From: G965222505 sp965222505
GTDB lineage: Bacteria; Bacteroidota; Rhodothermia; Rhodothermales; DATKEJ01
NCBI GenBank assembly: GCA_965222505.1
Contig: OZ244956.1
Location: forward strand, 248,001 to 312,000
Length of the DNA: 64,000 nucleotides
Direction of reading: 5' to 3'
In this document: piece after piece, positions 58,983-64,000 of the stretch
Layout: every line of letters begins with the position of its first letter
Numbering within the stretch: the first letter of the stretch is position 1
Translations under genes and position numbers: made by a program
The notes under the pieces: model-generated
Seen by the model: the letters and a program-made list of their open reading frames with translations, nothing else
What the model was told of the DNA's origin: nothing
The model's database searches: none

Positions 58983-59090
58983 CAGTTGACGACTTCATGT
59001 TGCGTGCTGCGTGTTGCGTGATCTCGTGTTTTAATCAGGTGCGCATCCCCTAGGGTTTGCGTTCACGCAACACGAACTTAGCTTTAACTA
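58983..59090. repeat. Hairpin-forming intergenic word repeat (CGTGTTGCGTGA type)
   Basis: TGTTGCGTGCTGCGTGTTGC words (from 58999) contain CGTGTTGCGTGA (59010-59021), which pairs perfectly with TCACGCAACACG (59063-59074). It lies between the DUF58 and BatA-like genes. Confidence 0.85.
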
Positions 59091-59110
59091 ATCCTCGCAC
59101 GCCCACCCGA

Positions 59111-61138
59111 ATGTCCTTCATCACCCCGCTCTTCCTGATCGGCCTCAGCGCGGCACTTTTGCCGGTGCTGTTCCACTTTGTGCGCAAGATGCGGGCGAAG
59201 ACGATACCGTTCAGTTCCCTGATGTTCCTGAAGGCTACGCCGGAGGAACGGGTCAAAAAACGGCGGCTCAAGGACATTCTGTTGATGGCAACTCGGGCGG
59301 CCCTGATTGCCCTCCTAGCCCTGGCGTTTGCCCGTCCCTTTATCCCCAAAGAAGCCTTGCCGTTCAGTACAGGGGCCGAGAATCAGTCTACCGTCCTGTT
59401 GATCGACCAGTCCTACAGCATGCAACAGGAAGGCGTGTTTGATACGGCAAGGCAAACCCTCCTCGACTACCTGACCTCGGGCGAATCCGACGACGAATAT
59501 GCTTTGGTCGCGTTCTCAAACGAAGCCCAACGGCTCACGGCCTTAAGTTCGGACCTCGCCCTTCACCAGGCTGCACTCGACCAACTCAGTGCCCCCGGCA
59601 ACCGGGCGACCGACTTCTTCCCGGCCCTCCGCCTCGCGGAAGACCTGTTACAAGATGCCAGACATACCACCAAACGCATTATCCTGGTCTCGGATTTTCA
59701 ACGGAGCGGCTGGTCTAGGGCATTGGAGAACTGGAAGCTGAATCCAGAAATATCGTTCGTGCCGGTACAGGTGGGACCTGAAGATCCATCCAACCGCTAC
59801 GTGCAAGCCTTTAACCTGAGCCAAAAGCGCTCCGGTACCCAAGTGGGGTTGCGGTTCGATGCACGCCTGGGGGTCCACCCTTCAGCAGCAGCGGAACGTA
59901 TGACCGTCACCTTATCGACCCAGGACACACCCGATCAGCGAGAACAGGCCCCGGCCCGCTCCGAAGCCCCGGTCTCGTTTCAACATGTTGCCCCGCGGAC
60001 CGGTCTGTTTCAGGGCACGCTTCAACTTCCTGCCGATGCCCTGCCGGTTGATGACACCTACTACTTCACGTATCAAGTTGAAGACCGCCCGGCACTACTT
60101 TGTATAGATGAAGGACGCGGCCTGAACGATGCCTACTTCCTGCAAAGGGCCTTCGACCAGGGGGCCGCCTCGTTGTATGCCTACAATTCAGGCAACCTGT
60201 CCCAATTAACCCCCGGTTCACTACGGCGGTACAATGTGGTGTTTCTCCCCAACAACGCCAGCCTGAATCCCGCCCAACGCCGCGCCTTGCAAAATTTTGT
60301 GGGGGATGGGGGTACCCTGATTCTTTCCTTCGGCAACCGCACACAGGTCGCTGAAACCCGCACCCTGCTCCATGCCTTTTCGGTTGGCCGGGCTGAACGT
60401 CTGGTCAATGCCCGTGCCGAACAAACCGCCGAGGCCATTCTGGGGGAAGTCGACATGCGCCACCCCATATTCGAGGTCTTTGGCGGCTCCGGCTCGGCTT
60501 TACTCCGCCCCCGGTTCCGACAGTATCTGGAGATCACTCCTGACTCCGCAACGACGGTCATCGGGACGTACGATAGCGATGCGCCGTTCCTGCTCGAACG
60601 TGACATGGGCCTGGGGAAAGTGCTGGTCTACACGGCCACCTGGAATACGGACTGGACGGACCTCCCCATTCAGGAGTTGTATATCCCCATGCTCTACCAG
60701 ATCGCCCTGCACGCCACCGCCAACACCCGGCCGAGCCAGTACACCGTCGGAGACGTGGTCCATCTGTCCGGACAACCGGGCACGGTGTGGGATGTACAAG
60801 CCCCAGGCAACCGGCTCTACAAGGTCCCCGTTGATTCCCAGGGTACGGGATTCTTCCGGACCACCGACGCCCCTGGGCATTACCAGGCGGCCCTTGCCGG
60901 CCAGCGTATTGCTTTTTCTGTGAATGTGGACCCTGCTGAAGCCGTATTGGACCGGCGCGACGCCGAAGAAGTCTATGCTGCCGTGGTACCCACGACCCGC
61001 GACCTGAGTGATGGTCCCCAAACCACCGCGGTACTCAATATAGAAGACGAAGAGAAGCGTCAGAAATTCTGGCGTGTGTTGATCCTGTTGGTCCTGGGCT
61101 TGTTTGCCTTTGAGACCTACTACGCCCACCGTTCATAA
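59111..61138 (+). CDS. BatA-like membrane protein with von Willebrand A domain
   Basis: A 675-residue membrane protein. The ATG at 59111 gives the typical BatA N-terminal start FITPLFLIGLSAALLPVLFH with a second membrane segment near 55-78 (LLMATRAALIALLALAFARP). A von Willebrand A domain follows (VLLIDQSYSMQQEG, D-x-S-x-S near 97-101), then a Glu/Asp-poor beta-rich periplasmic part with NVVFLPNNASLNPAQRRAL, a glutamine-amidotransferase-like fold, and a C-terminal transmembrane helix (LILLVLGLFAFETYYA). It is the likely VWA partner of the MoxR protein. The DUF4175 gene follows by 25 bp. Confidence 0.9.
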   Translation: MSFITPLFLIGLSAALLPVLFHFVRKMRAKTIPFSSLMFLKATPEERVKKRRLKDILLMATRAALIALLALAFARPFIPKEALPFSTGAENQSTVLLIDQSYSMQQEGVFDTARQTLLDYLTSGESDDEYALVAFSNEAQRLTALSSDLALHQAALDQLSAPGNRATDFFPALRLAEDLLQDARHTTKRIILVSDFQRSGWSRALENWKLNPEISFVPVQVGPEDPSNRYVQAFNLSQKRSGTQVGLRFDARLGVHPSAAAERMTVTLSTQDTPDQREQAPARSEAPVSFQHVAPRTGLFQGTLQLPADALPVDDTYYFTYQVEDRPALLCIDEGRGLNDAYFLQRAFDQGAASLYAYNSGNLSQLTPGSLRRYNVVFLPNNASLNPAQRRALQNFVGDGGTLILSFGNRTQVAETRTLLHAFSVGRAERLVNARAEQTAEAILGEVDMRHPIFEVFGGSGSALLRPRFRQYLEITPDSATTVIGTYDSDAPFLLERDMGLGKVLVYTATWNTDWTDLPIQELYIPMLYQIALHATANTRPSQYTVGDVVHLSGQPGTVWDVQAPGNRLYKVPVDSQGTGFFRTTDAPGHYQAALAGQRIAFSVNVDPAEAVLDRRDAEEVYAAVVPTTRDLSDGPQTTAVLNIEDEEKRQKFWRVLILLVLGLFAFETYYAHRS

Positions 61139-61163
61139 GCGGCTGGATAAAGCGAGAGAACCC

Positions 61164-64000
61164 ATGCGAAAGTCCTCACATGCACGTGTCAACGCCCTGA
61201 TCCATGAGATCCGAAAGCAATGGATCCGGCGTGCCCTGTTCCAGGGAAGTGCCCTTACCCTGTTGACCGGGCTGCTGGTTGCGACGGCCTTGCTGTTGCT
61301 GTACACCAACGTCCCGCTTGCCCCGTGGATGCTGTGGGGTCTGATCGCGCTGGGTGTGGGCCTCGTCCTGTGGGTCTTGGTTCGATATGCGATCCGCCCA
61401 GCCTTGCAACCCCTTACGGATCAGCAAGTAGCTCTGTACATCGAGGAACAACTCCCTGGCCTCGAAGACCGGCTCAATAGCGCTGTTGAGGCCGGCACCG
61501 ATCCCGAAGCCAAAACCAAACATGGCCTCGTCATTCAATCGTTGTTTCAGGATGCGGCACAAAAGATTCGGTCTGTACCGGTTTCAACCGTTGTGGACCG
61601 CCGACGAGAACGCGGCCTGGTATGGACAGCGGCAGCATTGTTGTTGTGTTTTCTCTTTTACGGCTACACCACCCTGGACCGCATCGACTATGATGCCTCC
61701 AAACTCAGCGTTGCCACCCTGGTTACCCCGGCCCAGGCGTATATGCAGGTTGATCCGGGCTCCGTCGAGATTGAAAAAGGGGAATCCCAGGAAATCCTGG
61801 TCACGCTCAAAGACCAGACTGATGACCCGCTGGTGTTGCACTATCAATTCGAAGGGGCCGGTTGGCAACAAATAGAGATGCGCCCCGGCATGGAAGGCAA
61901 TGCGTTCCTGCACGCCTTCCAGGACATCCAAACACCGATTTCATATTTCGTCGAACACGAAGACCACCGCTCGGCCCCGTTCGACATCACGCTGTACGAA
62001 TTCCCGGATGTGGGTCAGATCGATGTGACCTATACCTATCCGGCGTACACCGGCCTCCCCGCTCGTACGGAAACGGACACGGGCGATATTCGCGGCCTCG
62101 CAGGATCAACAGTAACCGTCACGGTACAAACCACCGGCAACGTTGAACAGGCCGAACTGCTGCTTAATGAAACCACATCGCTACCCCTCAAAGCGTTGGG
62201 GGAAGGCCAATATCAGGGCCAGATGACGCTACAAGACGAGGGGTATTACGCGGTTCATTTGAAGGATCAACAAAACAAGGCCAATAAATTCCCTGAGACC
62301 TATCAGATCCTCCCGGTTGAAGATGAATTGCCTTACATCACCATTACCGACCCTCAGCGGGACGTCCGGGTGAATGCCCTGGATGAAGTGTTGGTTGCGG
62401 TGAGCGTCCAGGACGATTTTGGGCTAAAGGATGCGCGGATGCGGTTTAGCGTGAACGGGGCCGAAGAACAGACGATCCCCCTCATGACAGCGCCCGAGGA
62501 GACGCCCCCCACGGAAGTGAATGGCGAGCATTTGTTTTTCCTGGAAGACTATGCCCTTGAACCCGGCGACGTGATCTCCTACTACGTTGAGGCCACGGAT
62601 CTCCTCCACACCGAGACCCCGGAAGCCACAGACATGTACTTCATCGAGGTGTTGCCCTTCGATCAGCAGTTTACCCAGGCCAACAACGGCGGCATGCAAG
62701 GCGGGCCGCAACCCAGTGCCATCGTCCTGAGCCAACAACAAATCATTGAGGCCACCTGGAAACTGTATCGGGAAAAACGAAAGATGGACCCGGCTGAATT
62801 TGACGAAAACCTATCGGCGCTGATCCGTGCCCAGGCCAACCTACGGACCAACATTCAGGAGCGTATCAACTCAACGGCCTTTTCCCTTGAGCTGCAAGCC
62901 AGCGAAGACAGTCGGGTCGTGGTGGGCCACCTCCGCGATGCGGTGGCCGAAATGAAGGTAGCCGAACAAGACCTTGAAGCCGGCGCTTTGCAAAAAGCCC
63001 TCACCCCGGAACGCAAAGCCCTGACCCACCTCCTCCGCGCCGATGCCCAGAACCGTGAACGGCAGGTGGCCATGAACCGGCAAAACGGGGGGGGTAGTGC
63101 TTCGGCTACCGAAGAACGCATGACGGAGTTGATGGACCTGGAACTGGACATTGCCAAGGACAAATATGAAACACAGCAGCAGCAATCCGGCGGCAATGCC
63201 AACCAGCCGGAGATGGATGAGGCCATGCGAAAGATCCAGGAACTCGCCCGGAAACAGGAGGACCTTGCCAACCAGAGTCGGCAAGCCCAACCCAAAGGTG
63301 AAGACCAGAAACGCACCGTCGACCGCCTGAAACGGGATCAGGACGAGCTCCGCCGCCAAACCGAGCAATTGGCCGACCAGATGCGGCAAGCCGCCCGTGA
63401 CAACCCGGCCCGCGCCCGGCAGATGGAAGAAAGCCTCCGCCGCATCGCCGAAAATATGAAACAGGCCGAGCGCGACTTGCGGGAAGAGGATACCCAACAA
63501 GCACAGGCACAGCAGCAACAGGCCCTCAATGAACTTCAACGCCTCGCCGATTCGCTGAGACGCAAGGGCCAGGACGGGGTCCGGCAAGACCTGGAACAAC
63601 TGGCCGAGCATTTCGACCGGATGAAACGCGAAGAGGAGGATTTGGGGGAATCCATCCGACAAGCCGAACACAATGCCGAAGCACGAGGCGGCCTGGATGA
63701 GGAAACCAAAAAACGCCTCCAAACCCAACGGCAAAACCTGCAACAACAACTGGAAGCCCTGGAACAACAAGCCCAGGACCTGGAAGCCGGAAGCCAGCAG
63801 CAACAACCAGACATCGCCAACAAGGCCCGCAACCTGCGGCAACAGATGAACCGCGAGGAACTGGACGAGCAAATGCGGCAATCTGAAGCAGCCCTGGAGC
63901 AGGGTTGGCTGGATTACGCACGGGCACTTGAAGAGGACATCCAACGCTCGATGGGGCGTATGGAACGGCAAGTCCGCGACCTGGCCCAGGGCCTACCCCG
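61164..64000 (+). CDS. DUF4175-like membrane protein with long Gln-rich coiled coil (cut by window edge)
   Basis: The frame starts with ATG at 61164 and is open to the window end (946 codons seen). Two or three N-terminal transmembrane segments (FQGSALTLLTGLLVATALLLL, WGLIALGVGLVLWVLVRY, and one near 155-175) are followed by Ig-like periplasmic domains (PAYTGLPARTETDTGDIRGL). From about residue 620 the sequence becomes a Gln/Glu/Arg-rich coiled coil (QARQMEESLRRIAENM-like repeats). This is the DUF4175 pattern usually linked to MoxR-DUF58-BatA operons. The C-terminus is outside the window. The minus-strand frames here are shadows. Confidence 0.88.
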   Translation, partial: MRKSSHARVNALIHEIRKQWIRRALFQGSALTLLTGLLVATALLLLYTNVPLAPWMLWGLIALGVGLVLWVLVRYAIRPALQPLTDQQVALYIEEQLPGLEDRLNSAVEAGTDPEAKTKHGLVIQSLFQDAAQKIRSVPVSTVVDRRRERGLVWTAAALLLCFLFYGYTTLDRIDYDASKLSVATLVTPAQAYMQVDPGSVEIEKGESQEILVTLKDQTDDPLVLHYQFEGAGWQQIEMRPGMEGNAFLHAFQDIQTPISYFVEHEDHRSAPFDITLYEFPDVGQIDVTYTYPAYTGLPARTETDTGDIRGLAGSTVTVTVQTTGNVEQAELLLNETTSLPLKALGEGQYQGQMTLQDEGYYAVHLKDQQNKANKFPETYQILPVEDELPYITITDPQRDVRVNALDEVLVAVSVQDDFGLKDARMRFSVNGAEEQTIPLMTAPEETPPTEVNGEHLFFLEDYALEPGDVISYYVEATDLLHTETPEATDMYFIEVLPFDQQFTQANNGGMQGGPQPSAIVLSQQQIIEATWKLYREKRKMDPAEFDENLSALIRAQANLRTNIQERINSTAFSLELQASEDSRVVVGHLRDAVAEMKVAEQDLEAGALQKALTPERKALTHLLRADAQNRERQVAMNRQNGGGSASATEERMTELMDLELDIAKDKYETQQQQSGGNANQPEMDEAMRKIQELARKQEDLANQSRQAQPKGEDQKRTVDRLKRDQDELRRQTEQLADQMRQAARDNPARARQMEESLRRIAENMKQAERDLREEDTQQAQAQQQQALNELQRLADSLRRKGQDGVRQDLEQLAEHFDRMKREEEDLGESIRQAEHNAEARGGLDEETKKRLQTQRQNLQQQLEALEQQAQDLEAGSQQQQPDIANKARNLRQQMNREELDEQMRQSEAALEQGWLDYARALEEDIQRSMGRMERQVRDLAQGLP

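Noticed and set aside
62871..63971. 366-codon minus-strand hydrophobic frame
   Set aside because: Antisense of a CAG/GAA-rich coiled coil gives Leu/Phe-rich nonsense; the plus frame is continuous with the DUF4175 gene.

Overview
The window reads as chromosome from a Bacteroidota/Rhodothermota-type bacterium (FCB group), moderately GC-rich by eye. The lineage is inferred from two secreted proteins ending in type IX secretion (T9SS) sorting domains, Tat-exported Gfo/Idh/MocA and sugar-isomerase enzymes, a glutaminyl-tRNA synthetase with a YqeY-like tail, a MoxR/DUF58/BatA/DUF4175 operon, and pilin-like proteins starting MGQQQLLLL. No rRNA, tRNA, CRISPR array, insertion sequence or phage was seen.

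Layout. 1-9.2 kb: the 5' end of a chloramphenicol-acetyltransferase-like gene, an ApbE lipoprotein overlapping the start of a divergent sulfatase-modifying-factor-like gene, a Tat-exported oxidoreductase/isomerase pair, an LptF/LptG permease, sucC with an orphan ABC ATPase, a DUF4342 protein and a lipase-like lipoprotein. 9.2-16.5 kb: a Ycf48-like lipoprotein, an ornithine cyclodeaminase homologue, a broken S41 peptidase gene, a polyhydroxyalkanoate (PHA) granule cluster (PhaR, two phasins, a patatin), and an ECF sigma/anti-sigma pair. 16.7-22.3 kb: three parvulin-type periplasmic foldases and a MoxR ATPase.

23.5-42.9 kb is one all-plus-strand block encoding a type IV pilus machine: a major pilin candidate, PilC, a PilB with a very long proline-rich N-terminus, four minor-pilin-like proteins, PilT, a PilM-PilN-like fusion, a PilO-PilP-like fusion, the PilQ secretin and an Ig-like lipoprotein. 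Three of its proteins begin with Met-Gly followed at once by a hydrophobic helix, which suggests prepilins with a one- or two-residue leader. Two minor pilins carry a short Cys/His motif (ICHF/YxPPG...C). Long leaders in the block contain a recurring AGAGGCAA motif, and the pilT leader can form mutually exclusive hairpins. This block is the most unusual system in the window.

42.9-64 kb: glnS with a YqeY-like tail, an unknown exported protein, an FG-GAP T9SS protein, a 3-mercaptopyruvate sulfurtransferase with a heptanucleotide microsatellite directly before its start codon, a large fibronectin-type T9SS protein, a TerB-like protein, then an operon-like series: TPR-metallopeptidase lipoprotein, DUF4159, MoxR, DUF58, BatA-like and DUF4175 (cut by the window end). 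Several intergenic gaps hold hairpin-forming islands built from short words repeated in both orientations; two islands 52 kb apart share a nearly identical 32-nt core.
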